The notes below the pieces were generated by a model. It made no database searches. It saw only the letters and a list, made by a program, of their open reading frames with translations, and had not been told where the DNA came from. Below, piece after piece: positions 34,254-42,052 of a stretch of 45,632 nucleotides of DNA. Each line of letters starts with the position of its first letter. Positions within the stretch are counted from its first letter, which is position 1. Source of the stretch: JBBSTY01 sp038235385 (GTDB lineage Bacteria > Actinomycetota > Acidimicrobiia > Acidimicrobiales > Acidimicrobilacustridaceae); the NCBI GenBank assembly GCA_038235385.1, contig JBBSTY010000009.1, positions 1 through 45,632 of the forward strand, in the 5' to 3' direction. A program made the position numbers and the translations under genes.

Positions 34254-34652
34254 TCAGCTCAGGGCCTTGGCCTTGAGGCGGTCGAACTCGCTTTGGTCGA
34301 TCGTGCCGGCGTCGAGCAGCGACTTGGCCGATGCGATCTGATCGGCAGGTGACTGGGTGGGTCCGGCGGCGGCCCGCACCTGGGCATCGAACTGACGCTG
34401 CATGTCCTGCATCGAGGCGTTCGCCCGTTGGGCCATGCCGCCGCCCCGGACGATCAGGTAGACGAGGATCCCGAGGAACGGGGCGATGACCACGACGACG
34501 ACCCAGATGGCCTTGGCCACACCGGACATCTCGTGGTCACGGAAGAGATCCCCGAAGATCGTGATCAGCAACCAGAACCAGATGATGAACATGAAGATCT
34601 CGAAGATCCACAGCAGCACCTCGCCACTCCCGAACGTCGTTGACATGTTCAT
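34254..34652 (-). CDS. SHOCT-domain membrane protein with PLDc_N-type helices
   Basis: A 132-residue protein with two membrane helices (about 12-33 and 46-68) of the PLDc_N type (FMFIIWFWLLITIFGDLFRD), a short linker and a C-terminal SHOCT motif (about 103-131: SPADQIASAKSLLDAGTI then EFDRLKAKAL). SHOCT segments are short oligomerisation or processing motifs; the protein's role is unknown. GAGGAG 7 nt before ATG 34652 sets the start over a longer frame. It is divergent from the cupredoxin gene. Confidence 0.85.
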   Translation of the reverse strand: MNMSTTFGSGEVLLWIFEIFMFIIWFWLLITIFGDLFRDHEMSGVAKAIWVVVVVIAPFLGILVYLIVRGGGMAQRANASMQDMQRQFDAQVRAAAGPTQSPADQIASAKSLLDAGTIDQSEFDRLKAKALS

Positions 34653-34803
34653 CGTCGTGCTCCTCGTGGTCCTGTTCCGATCGCTCACAATTTCACAGCC
34701 CCGGCCGAGGACCGGGGATGGGCCGCTGGAACCACCACTGCCCTCGCGTCCGAACGGCCCGCGCGCGCGACGTCGCAGGAACAACGGCGCCTGCGACGCG
34801 CAG

Positions 34804-34809
34804 TAGGGT
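34804..34809 (+). promoter_or_regulatory. -10 box of leaderless cupredoxin mRNA
   Basis: TAGGGT lies 7 nt before GTG 34817 with no Shine-Dalgarno between. Confidence 0.5.
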
Positions 34810-34816
34810 CGACGCC

Positions 34817-35254
34817 GTGCGAAGTCGAACCCTGCTCGTCTCATCCCTGCTCGCCGCGTCGGTCTCGATGCTGGGCTGCAGCAGCTCCACCCTCTCGGAC
34901 TCGAGCCCGTCGTCGACGGGCACGGCCCCCGGGGCGCTCCCCGATCTCACCAAGGTCGACTTCGTCGACCAGACCGCGTCGACCGCCGTGCAGATCGATG
35001 CGGTCGACAACTCGTTCAAGCCGGAGTACGTCCAGATCAGCGCGGGCACGGCCGTCACCTTCCGCAACGACGGCCGCAACGACCACAACGTCATCGCGAG
35101 CGAGGACGGCGGGTTCGCCACCATCGATGCCGCCGACTTCGCACCGGGCACCGAGAAGGCGATCACGTTCGCCGAGCCGGGTGACTACCCGTACTACTGC
35201 TCGCTCCACGGCACCAAGACCAAGGGCATGATCGGCGCCATCCGGGTCACGTAG
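34817..35254 (+). CDS. Cupredoxin (plastocyanin-like) lipoprotein
   Basis: A 145-residue copper protein. A lipoprotein signal ends in SMLGC (C21). The mature part is a cupredoxin barrel (about 55-145) with type 1 copper ligands H90 (NDHNV), C128 (YYCSLHG), H131 and M138. FEP- and AGTAVTFRN-like blocks are typical of plastocyanin/azurin relatives. It would carry electrons on the outer face of the membrane. GTG 34817 is chosen from the -10 box and the basic start VRSRT. It converges on the DUF1996 gene with 25 bp between stops. Confidence 0.9.
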   Translation: MRSRTLLVSSLLAASVSMLGCSSSTLSDSSPSSTGTAPGALPDLTKVDFVDQTASTAVQIDAVDNSFKPEYVQISAGTAVTFRNDGRNDHNVIASEDGGFATIDAADFAPGTEKAITFAEPGDYPYYCSLHGTKTKGMIGAIRVT

Positions 35255-35279
35255 CCACCGGTCGCCCGAGGCCGAGCGC

Positions 35280-36230
35280 TCACTGCGAGAGGAAGGGGAA
35301 CTCCTCGGCGCGGTTGGAGGCGAGGTCGCAGACCGCACCACGGCGGATGCACATGTCGATCTCGCGCTGGAGACCCTCGGGATCCCAGCCGTTGAAGAAG
35401 TCGCCGTGCGCCGAGTAGATGTTGCCCGACGCCAGCTTGAGGTCGTGGCCCGATCCGCGCACCGGGAAGCCCACCGACATGGTGATCTGGGGGATCGACA
35501 CGGGGTGGCTCGCCGGGCAGGCGCCGTTCGTCGAGTAGGTGACGTGGGCCTGGTGGTCCTCGGCGTCGAGGTGCTCGCCGTCCCAGCAGTCCTGGAACGT
35601 GAGCACCAGGTGGAGGGGGGCGCCGTCGGGGCAATCGGGCGGATCGTCGCTGATGCCGCTCGCGCTCCCACACGTCCACCCGGTGGCCTCGCCGGCCTGC
35701 GGCGCGCTCGCGGTCATGTCACCGGCGATGAGCGCCAGGCCGAGCGGCATGGTGACCACCGACTGGGGGTCGATGCCCGGCGCGGCGCGGTAGTACGCGG
35801 CGATCTTGATCGGCTCGACGACCTCGTCGTGGTCGTACAGCGTCGGCTGCCAGTAGGCGGCGGTGTCGACGGACTTGTTGCACGTGGTCTCGTCGCCCAG
35901 CAGGCTCTCGGCGGTGGACGACGCGTTCACGTCGACCGATCCGTAGAAGTCGTGGCGGTGCGACATGCCCGCCATGTTGGCGTGCACGATCGGATCATCA
36001 GGTGCGGAGTGGCTGTAGGCGCACTCCACGACGAACTGGCCGACGCGGCCCTGGGGGCCGGTGTGGCGCGTCGGCGACGCGAACGGCAGCTCGGCGGCCG
36101 GCGCCTTCGGCGGAGCGCCGGCCTCGACCGGCGCCTCGCTCGTCGTGCATCCCGCGGCCGACACGAGCACGGCCGCCGCGGCCATGGCGACCACCAACCG
36201 ACCGGCCCGAGCGGCGCGCGGCCTGATCAT
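35280..36230 (-). CDS. DUF1996 lipoprotein
   Basis: A 316-residue exported protein. A lipoprotein signal ends in SAAGC (C28). The body matches DUF1996: NMAGMSHRHDFYG, TCNKSVDTAAYWQP, LVLTFQDCWDGEHLD, HVTYS..CPASHPVSIPQI, then SGNIYSAHGDFFNGW and CIRRGAVCD. The many paired Cys and His/Asp/Trp suggest a disulfide-stabilised, perhaps carbohydrate- or metal-binding protein; function is unknown and the family is best known in fungi and actinobacteria. ATG 36230 overlaps the stop of the beta-helix gene (ATGA, 36227-36230), so the two are made together. Confidence 0.88.
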   Translation of the reverse strand: MIRPRAARAGRLVVAMAAAAVLVSAAGCTTSEAPVEAGAPPKAPAAELPFASPTRHTGPQGRVGQFVVECAYSHSAPDDPIVHANMAGMSHRHDFYGSVDVNASSTAESLLGDETTCNKSVDTAAYWQPTLYDHDEVVEPIKIAAYYRAAPGIDPQSVVTMPLGLALIAGDMTASAPQAGEATGWTCGSASGISDDPPDCPDGAPLHLVLTFQDCWDGEHLDAEDHQAHVTYSTNGACPASHPVSIPQITMSVGFPVRGSGHDLKLASGNIYSAHGDFFNGWDPEGLQREIDMCIRRGAVCDLASNRAEEFPFLSQ

Positions 36231-37654
36231 CCGGCGGTGGGCTTGGCCGGCACCGTGATGGCGTCGACGTCGGGCTTGGCGGGGGCATCGAAGCGCGTGG
36301 CGGGTGCCGTGGTGGCGTTCGGCATCGACGGCTGGTCTCCGGGAACCGGGGTCTTGGTGTACGTGTCCTTCGGCGGCGCCTCGGCCTGGTCGGCGATGAG
36401 CACCAGCAGGTCGAAGGCGCCGGCGGTGAAGTCCCCGCCGTTGCCCGTGCCGTCGCACGGCGCCAGCCCCTCGAGGTCGGTGGGCGAGCTGGTGGTGAAC
36501 ACGTTGTCGGAGAAGCAGTTGTCGAGATCCGCGGTGGTCGGGTCGCCCGGGTTCAACGCGATGGTGGCCGACGCGATGTCGGCGAGACCGGAGCTCTCGA
36601 CGACGTTGCCGACGATGCGGTTGCCGGTCGGGTGCCAGATGACGGTGCCCGGGTTCTGGTTCTCGGCGGGGACCTCCTGATCGCGCGTGTCGTCGCAGGG
36701 GGTGTCGTGCGCGCTCGCCGGCGGAGCGATGTCGTTGGCGTCCTCTTCGGGGAACGGCACCGCGGCGATGCCGGTGCGGTCGTGGTTGTAGACCAGGTTC
36801 CGTTCGACGACCGAGTCGATGGCGCCGGCGAGCAGGATGCCGTTGCCCTGCGCGAGGAGCGCCACATCGATGGCGGGAGCGTCGGGGTTGTTGTTGTCGT
36901 GGACGATGTTGCCGACGACGGTGGTCTGGCGTCCCGGGTAGCACAGCTCGTAGGAACCCGAGTTGGGCACGATGCCCGCACGGTTGTTCCGGAACGTCGA
37001 GTTGATGATGTAGAGGTCGCCACCCGAGTTGGTCCCGGAGTAGCCGAGGCCGTTGTGCTCGGAGATGACGTTGTCGATCACGGCGTCGCACCGGAAGCAC
37101 TCGCCGATGTAGAACCCGGCGTCGGGACTGCCCGATCCGTAGCTGTTGTCGAGCTGGCCGTGGTAGGAGTCGAACGCGTAGATCCCGTAGTCGCCGTTGC
37201 GGTAGGCGGTGAGGTACGAGCCGCGGTAGCGGTCCGAGCCGGTCCAGTAGAAGCCGTTCGACTTGTAGTTGCGCGCCGTCATGTTCTCGACCACGACACC
37301 ATCGGTGTCGAGGATGCGCACACCGTTCTCGAGGTTGAACTCACCGTCGAGGATCACCTTGTTGCGATCGACGCCACGGATGGTGATGTCGTCGGTGGTC
37401 ACATCGACGGCTTCCTTGTACACGCCCTCGTCGACGAGGATGAGGTCGCCCGACGCGGCGGCGTCCACCGCTGCCTGGATGGTGGGATGGTCCTGGGGCA
37501 CCCGGATGGCGTCGAGCTCCCCGCCGCTCCCGGTCGTCGTCCCCGAGCTGTCGACCGTGTCGGAGCTGCTGGAGCAGGCGCCGGCGACGATCGTGAGCGC
37601 CACGGCGACGATCAGCGGTCCCGCCAGCCGGTGGCGTTTCGTGCAGATGCTCAT
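36227..37654 (-). CDS. Right-handed parallel beta-helix lipoprotein
   Basis: A 475-residue exported protein with lipobox VAGAC (C27). Residues about 50-420 form a beta-helix of the pectate lyase/NosD type: VPQDHPTIQAAVDAA at the start, then coils such as GVYKEAV, DDITIRGVD, GVVVENMTARN, NNRAGIVPN and GIAAVPF. Such proteins bind or cleave polysaccharides, but no catalytic triad can be assigned. A Pro/Thr-rich end follows. GGGAGAG 6 nt before ATG 37654 sets the start. It is coupled to the DUF1996 gene, implying a shared cell-surface job. Confidence 0.87.
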   Translation of the reverse strand: MSICTKRHRLAGPLIVAVALTIVAGACSSSSDTVDSSGTTTGSGGELDAIRVPQDHPTIQAAVDAAASGDLILVDEGVYKEAVDVTTDDITIRGVDRNKVILDGEFNLENGVRILDTDGVVVENMTARNYKSNGFYWTGSDRYRGSYLTAYRNGDYGIYAFDSYHGQLDNSYGSGSPDAGFYIGECFRCDAVIDNVISEHNGLGYSGTNSGGDLYIINSTFRNNRAGIVPNSGSYELCYPGRQTTVVGNIVHDNNNPDAPAIDVALLAQGNGILLAGAIDSVVERNLVYNHDRTGIAAVPFPEEDANDIAPPASAHDTPCDDTRDQEVPAENQNPGTVIWHPTGNRIVGNVVESSGLADIASATIALNPGDPTTADLDNCFSDNVFTTSSPTDLEGLAPCDGTGNGGDFTAGAFDLLVLIADQAEAPPKDTYTKTPVPGDQPSMPNATTAPATRFDAPAKPDVDAITVPAKPTAG

Positions 37655-37739
37655 GGACTCTCTCCCAGGTCGAGCGGTGACGGCCTGCACCCTACCGTCG
37701 CGGGTGACCGCGGACGGCAGGGGCGACGACGAACCGGCC

Positions 37740-39437
37740 TCAGGGACCGAGCACGAAGCCGCGGTAGCCGTCGGCCGCCACCTCGGCGCACTGGACCACG
37801 TAGGGGGCGAACCCGAGGAGCGGCATGAACACGCGCGGCTTGCCCGGCACGTTGGCGCCGAGGTACCAGGAGTTGCAGCCGGGGTAGAGCGTGAAGTCGG
37901 CCACCGCGTTCACGTAGGCGACCCATGCATCCTGCGCGTCGGGGTCGACGTCGATGGTGGCCTGCCCAGCCGAGCGGAGGTGGTCGAGGCACTCGCCGAT
38001 CCACTCGGCGTGGTGCTCGATCGACGTGACCATGTTGGTGAGCACCGAGGGGCTCCCCGGGCCGGTGACGGTGAACAGGTTCGGGAACCCGGCGACCGCG
38101 AGGCCGAGCAGCGTTGCCGGGCCTGCCGACCACGCGTCGCGCAGGCGTTGGCCGCCGCGCCCGACGATGTCGATCTTCCCCAGCGCGCCGGTCATGGCGT
38201 CGAACCCGGTGGCGAACACGATCGCGTCGACCTCGTAGCGGCGCCCGGCCACCTCGATGCCGGAGGCGGTGATCTCGATCGGGCGCTCGCTCACGTCGAC
38301 CAGGGAGACGTCGGGCCGGTTGAAGGTCTCGTAGTAGCCCGAGTCGATGCACAGCCGCTTGCACCCGATCACCGTGGTGGGGCACAGGAGCTCGGCGACG
38401 GCCGGGTCGTGCACGGTCGAGCGGATCTTGTCGCGGACGAACTCGGCGATCAGCTCGTTGGCGTCGGCGTCGATGAGCAGGTCGTTGTACGCGCCGAGGA
38501 ACGCGAGCCCACCTTCGTCCCAGCACGCTTCGAAGCGCGCCAGCCGCTCCTCGGGTGACACGGCGAGGGTGGAGAGGTCGTTGCGGGTCCCCCAGCCGCC
38601 GAAGCCCACCACGGTCTCGCGGTTGGCAGCCCGCAGCCCGGCGTAGTCCGCCTTGACCGTCGCCTGCTCCTGCGGATCGAGCGGCCGGTTGTGCGCCGGG
38701 ACCGCGTAGCTGGCCGTCCGCTGGAACACGACCAGCTCGTCCGCCTCCCGGGCGATGAGCGGGATGCTCTGCACCCCCGACGAGCCGGTGCCGATGACCG
38801 CCACCCGCTTCCCACGGAAGTCGACGCCCTCGTGGGGCCACCGGCCGGTGTGGTGGGTCTCGCCGGCGAAGGTGTCGAGACCGGCGAAGTCCGGGACGTT
38901 CGCCGACGACAGGCACCCGGTGGCCATCACCACGAACTGGGCCGTGACGACCTGCGTCGCGGGTCCGTCGGGCCCGTGGGTCCCGTCGGGGTCATCGGCC
39001 ACCACGGTCCACCGGGCGCTCGCCTCGTCGAAGGTGGCCGAGCGGACCGGCGCGTCGAAGCGGATGTCGCGACGCAGGTCGAAGCGGTCGGCGACGTGTT
39101 CGAGGTAGTGCAGGATCTCACCCTGGGTCGCGTACCGTTCGGTCCACGCCCACTCCTGCTGGAGCTCCTCGGAGAACCCGAGTGAGTACTCCAGGCTCGG
39201 CACGTCGCAGCGGGCCCCCGGGTACCGGTTCCAGTACCAGGTGCCACCGACATCGCCGCCCGCTTCGAGCACCCCGACGGTGAACCCCCGCGAACGCAGC
39301 TCGTGCAGCACGCGGAGGCCGGCGAACCCGGCGCCGACCACGACCACATCGAACGCGTTCGCATCGGCGTGTTCATCGACCACGTGCACCCCCGAGCGCC
39401 AGTCGAAACCCCGTCGGGCCGTTCGGCCCCGGACCAC
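37740..39437 (-). CDS. Baeyer-Villiger-type flavin monooxygenase
   Basis: A 565-residue FAD/NADPH monooxygenase. The FAD fold GAGFAG is at 35-40, the NADPH fold GTGSSG at 216-221, and the type I BVMO fingerprint FAGETHHTGRWP at 190-201 is complete. ATG box MATGCLSSANVPDF precedes it. BVMOs insert oxygen into ketones to give esters or lactones; relatives act on cyclic ketones and steroids. GTG 39437 follows GGGAGG closely (3 nt). It lies 72 nt downstream of a TetR gene on the same strand, and probably forms a tetR-BVMO operon. Confidence 0.93.
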   Translation of the reverse strand: MVRGRTARRGFDWRSGVHVVDEHADANAFDVVVVGAGFAGLRVLHELRSRGFTVGVLEAGGDVGGTWYWNRYPGARCDVPSLEYSLGFSEELQQEWAWTERYATQGEILHYLEHVADRFDLRRDIRFDAPVRSATFDEASARWTVVADDPDGTHGPDGPATQVVTAQFVVMATGCLSSANVPDFAGLDTFAGETHHTGRWPHEGVDFRGKRVAVIGTGSSGVQSIPLIAREADELVVFQRTASYAVPAHNRPLDPQEQATVKADYAGLRAANRETVVGFGGWGTRNDLSTLAVSPEERLARFEACWDEGGLAFLGAYNDLLIDADANELIAEFVRDKIRSTVHDPAVAELLCPTTVIGCKRLCIDSGYYETFNRPDVSLVDVSERPIEITASGIEVAGRRYEVDAIVFATGFDAMTGALGKIDIVGRGGQRLRDAWSAGPATLLGLAVAGFPNLFTVTGPGSPSVLTNMVTSIEHHAEWIGECLDHLRSAGQATIDVDPDAQDAWVAYVNAVADFTLYPGCNSWYLGANVPGKPRVFMPLLGFAPYVVQCAEVAADGYRGFVLGP

Positions 39438-39509
39438 GATCCTCCCACAGCCCGCCCGGGCCCGATCCCCGGTGGCGGTGGGTGACCGACGTGTGTCCGA
39501 GACAGCGGG

Positions 39510-40178
39510 TCAGGTCCGGCGGAAGGCGCCGTCGACGATCTCGTGGAGGGCGCCGAGCGAGAGGCGCTCGCCGGTGACGTCGTCGGACACGACCGCCGGG
39601 TCGAGCGACTGGTAGGCCAGGATGAGCCCGGTGAACAGGCGGCCGAGCACCACCGGATCGCCGTCGCGCAGCTCCTCGGCCCGCTGGCCTCGCCGGAACA
39701 GCTCGGACTGCGCGTCCATCGCCCGGCGGTAGTTCGCGTCGAGGTCCGGCGAGTCGGGCGTCTCCGGCCCCGGCTGGTTGCCGTTCGCCGACCGCAGGTA
39801 CAACCGTCCGAAGTGCGGGTGCAGGCGGAAGAAGCCGATCTGGAAGTCGACGAGCGCGTGCAGGACCTCGAGGGGCGATCCCTCCCCCGCCATCACCGCT
39901 TCCATGCCGGGCAGGAACTCCGATCCTCGCCGGAGGAAGACGTGGAGGAACAGGTCGTCCTTGTTCTCGAAGAACGAGTACACCGAGCCGACGGAGAACT
40001 CGGCGAGCTCGGCGATCTCCTTGAGGGTCGTCTCGTGGAAGCCCTTCTCGCCGAACACCTCCTCGGCCGCGTCGAGGAGCTGGGTGCGACTCAGGTCCTG
40101 GTGGAGCAGGCGACGCTGCTCGCGACGGCTCGCCGCCGGGCTCCCGTCGGACTGCACAGATCCGCCGTTGCGGGCCAT
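39510..40178 (-). CDS. TetR-family transcriptional regulator
   Basis: A 222-residue repressor. The N-terminal TetR HTH (about 30-80) reads LLDAAEEVFGEKGFHETTLKEI then AEFSVGSVYSFFENKDDLF; the C-terminal ligand domain is helical. TetR proteins usually bind a palindrome in the adjacent divergent promoter and release it on ligand binding. GGAGAGG before ATG 40178 sets the start. It is divergent from an enoyl-CoA hydratase and upstream of a BVMO, so its ligand may be a ketone, acid or acyl-CoA of that pathway. Confidence 0.93.
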   Translation of the reverse strand: MARNGGSVQSDGSPAASRREQRRLLHQDLSRTQLLDAAEEVFGEKGFHETTLKEIAELAEFSVGSVYSFFENKDDLFLHVFLRRGSEFLPGMEAVMAGEGSPLEVLHALVDFQIGFFRLHPHFGRLYLRSANGNQPGPETPDSPDLDANYRRAMDAQSELFRRGQRAEELRDGDPVVLGRLFTGLILAYQSLDPAVVSDDVTGERLSLGALHEIVDGAFRRT

Positions 40179-40202
40179 CGCCTCTCCTCTCGTCCCGTCC
40201 CG

Positions 40203-40208
40203 AGACTA
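40203..40208 (-). promoter_or_regulatory. -10 box of tetR
   Basis: TAGTCT on the minus strand lies 24 nt before ATG 40178, with the semi-palindrome 40235-40250 just upstream of the core promoter. Confidence 0.4.
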
Positions 40209-40234
40209 GGGGTCCGGTCTCGGTGACCGTGGTG

Positions 40235-40250
40235 ATTCAATCGGTTGAAC
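40235..40250. promoter_or_regulatory. Operator-like semi-palindrome between tetR and enoyl-CoA hydratase
   Basis: ATTCAATCGGTTGAAC has inverted arms TTCAA/TTGAA around TCGG. It lies in the 207-bp divergent promoter and matches a site at 43452-43467 in 12 of 16 positions. Confidence 0.55.
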
Positions 40251-40372
40251 CCGCCATCCGCAGAATCGAGCGGGTCAGGTCCACTCGCCTCGTGCCGACG
40301 CAGCATCGCACCCCCGGCGTGCCGGCACCCGTCTCGAGGCGCCAGCCAGCGGGCGAGTCAGCAGTTTGAAGC

Positions 40373-40378
40373 TACGTT
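40373..40378 (+). promoter_or_regulatory. -10 box of leaderless enoyl-CoA hydratase mRNA
   Basis: TACGTT lies 7 nt before ATG 40386, and no Shine-Dalgarno of usual spacing is present. Confidence 0.45.
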
Positions 40379-40385
40379 CTGAGGG

Positions 40386-41234
40386 ATGAACGACACGTCT
40401 GGCGCTCGTCCCGAACCCGATCCCGACCGCCCTCGGCCACCCGAGGGGGACTGGCTCGGGACGCCCTACCTGCGCTTCGAGCGTCGAGGGTCCATCGCGG
40501 TCGTCACCGTCGATCGACCCGAGGCCCGCAACTCGATGACGCCGGCGATGTACTTCGGGGTGCGCTACGCCGTCGACCTCCTCAACCTCGATGCCGACCT
40601 GGCCGGTCTGGTGCTCACCGGCACCGGCGACGTGTTCATCCCGGGCGGCGACCTCGGCGGCGACAACCGCGACGGCTGGGCCGATCTCCCCCGCCTCCTG
40701 TCCATGGACAACACCCCGTTCGACGCCATCCGCATGTCGCGCAAGCCCGTCGTGTGCGCGGCCAACGGCCTGACCCAGGGCGGCGGGCTCATGATCTCGA
40801 TGCTGGCCGACGTCACCGTCGCCAGCGACCGTGCCACCTTCCGGGCACCCGAGCTCTTCCGCGGCATCGCCGACACCAACTACGGCCAGATCCTGCCGCG
40901 CCAGATCGGCCCGGCCCGGGCCCGCGACATGTTGATGACCGGCCGGACCGTCACCGCCGCCGAGGCCGAGCAGTGGGGTCTCGTCGCTCGCGTCGCTCCC
41001 CACGACGAGCTGTTCGACGCCGCCCTCGACGTCGTCGCGTGGTGCGCGCGCACCGCCCCGAAGGCCCGGGCCGACGTCAAGCGCACCATGGACCAGTTCT
41101 ACGGCCACTACGACCGCATGGCCATGGACGCCAGCCTGCAGAGCGACGAACCCGTCGAGGGCTTCCGCGCGTTCAAGGAGCGGCGCAACCCCTCCTGGGT
41201 GCCGCCCGAGCTGCGCACCGACGGTCGTCTCTGA
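40386..41234 (+). CDS. Enoyl-CoA hydratase/isomerase (crotonase) family protein
   Basis: A 282-residue crotonase. The oxyanion-hole blocks are LTGTGDVFIPGGDLGG (near 78-93) and ANGLTQGGGLMISMLADV (near 121-138). The usual catalytic Glu positions around FRAPELFRGIADTNYGQILPR are partly replaced (I see E in APELF), so activity may be hydration, isomerisation or another crotonase reaction. The 20-residue Pro/Asp-rich N-terminus is longer than usual. It would act in acyl-CoA catabolism. It is divergent from tetR and convergent with the next gene. Confidence 0.9.
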   Translation: MNDTSGARPEPDPDRPRPPEGDWLGTPYLRFERRGSIAVVTVDRPEARNSMTPAMYFGVRYAVDLLNLDADLAGLVLTGTGDVFIPGGDLGGDNRDGWADLPRLLSMDNTPFDAIRMSRKPVVCAANGLTQGGGLMISMLADVTVASDRATFRAPELFRGIADTNYGQILPRQIGPARARDMLMTGRTVTAAEAEQWGLVARVAPHDELFDAALDVVAWCARTAPKARADVKRTMDQFYGHYDRMAMDASLQSDEPVEGFRAFKERRNPSWVPPELRTDGRL

Positions 41235-41246
41235 ACGCCGCGGAAC

Positions 41247-41263
41247 CGGACGGCGGGCGTCCG
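41247..41263. terminator. Hairpin between convergent genes
   Basis: CGGACG-GCGGG-CGTCCG (6-bp stem, 5-nt loop) lies 12 nt after the enoyl-CoA hydratase stop and 27 nt after the stop of the opposing gene. It may terminate both; there is no U-tract. Confidence 0.4.
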
Positions 41264-41290
41264 CAGATGGCCCCACGGCTCCTGCGCAGG

Positions 41291-42052
41291 TCAGAGCTGA
41301 TCGAGCGGCACGCGGTCGGTCACGTCGGGCTGGCGTCCGATGCGCATCGGGTTGAGTGGCGAGTCCACGAGCAGCGAGCGACGCCAGTCGGCACCCATGG
41401 CCAGGGTGGCGGTGCGCCACCGGGCGAAGGGACCGCCGGCGACCTCGTCGCCCGACCGTCCGGCGAGCCACGCCTGTTCCAGCGTCGCCCACGTCGCCCA
41501 GTCGGGGATGGCCCAGATCAGGATGCACTCCGAGTCGTTCACCATGGCGACCCGGAACGCGCCGACGTTCTCGATCCCCAGCTCGGCGTGGGCGGGGACG
41601 GCCAGACTCGCCACCGCGGCGAGCAGCTCCGGTGCCCGTCCGGGCGCGACGGAGATGAGCTCGTGGGCGTAGACCTCGGCGCGCACGCCGTCGGCGATCA
41701 GCTCGGTGACCGACCGGGTCCACGGCTCGGGCACCACGATGCGGTCGACGCCCCCCCGCCGCAACGACGCCGCCACCGACCACCACTCGGCCAGCGACGG
41801 GTCCTGCAGGTTGGCGTGGTTGAGCTCGTGGGAGAAGTTGTGGACGAGCCCGTCCCAGCCGTCGAGCTCCCAGAGGTTCACCACCTGGGGCCACGCCCCC
41901 GTCGACCCCACGGTGCCCCACACCCCGAAGCACAGCTGGTTGCGCTCCTCGCGGGCCACCGGGCACCAGTTCGCGGTCATGTGGTGCAGGTACCGGGCGC
42001 GGTTGTGCCCGATGATGTCGATGAGCTCGTGGATGTAGACCTTGTCGTTCAC
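41291..42052 (-). CDS. Duplicated ferredoxin-like (NIPSNAP-type) protein, function unknown
   Basis: A 253-residue cytoplasmic protein of two similar halves: residues about 4-110 start VYIHELIDI and 127-235 start VYAHELISV, each followed by a helix, then strands ending around VVNLWELDGWDGL and CILIWAIPDWATW. This is the pattern of a dimeric alpha/beta-barrel (NIPSNAP/ABM-like) fold made as a tandem. No catalytic residues can be named. GTG 42052 overlaps the stop of the binding-protein gene (GTGA, 42049-42052), so the two are translated together and probably work together. Confidence 0.7.
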   Translation of the reverse strand: MNDKVYIHELIDIIGHNRARYLHHMTANWCPVAREERNQLCFGVWGTVGSTGAWPQVVNLWELDGWDGLVHNFSHELNHANLQDPSLAEWWSVAASLRRGGVDRIVVPEPWTRSVTELIADGVRAEVYAHELISVAPGRAPELLAAVASLAVPAHAELGIENVGAFRVAMVNDSECILIWAIPDWATWATLEQAWLAGRSGDEVAGGPFARWRTATLAMGADWRRSLLVDSPLNPMRIGRQPDVTDRVPLDQL

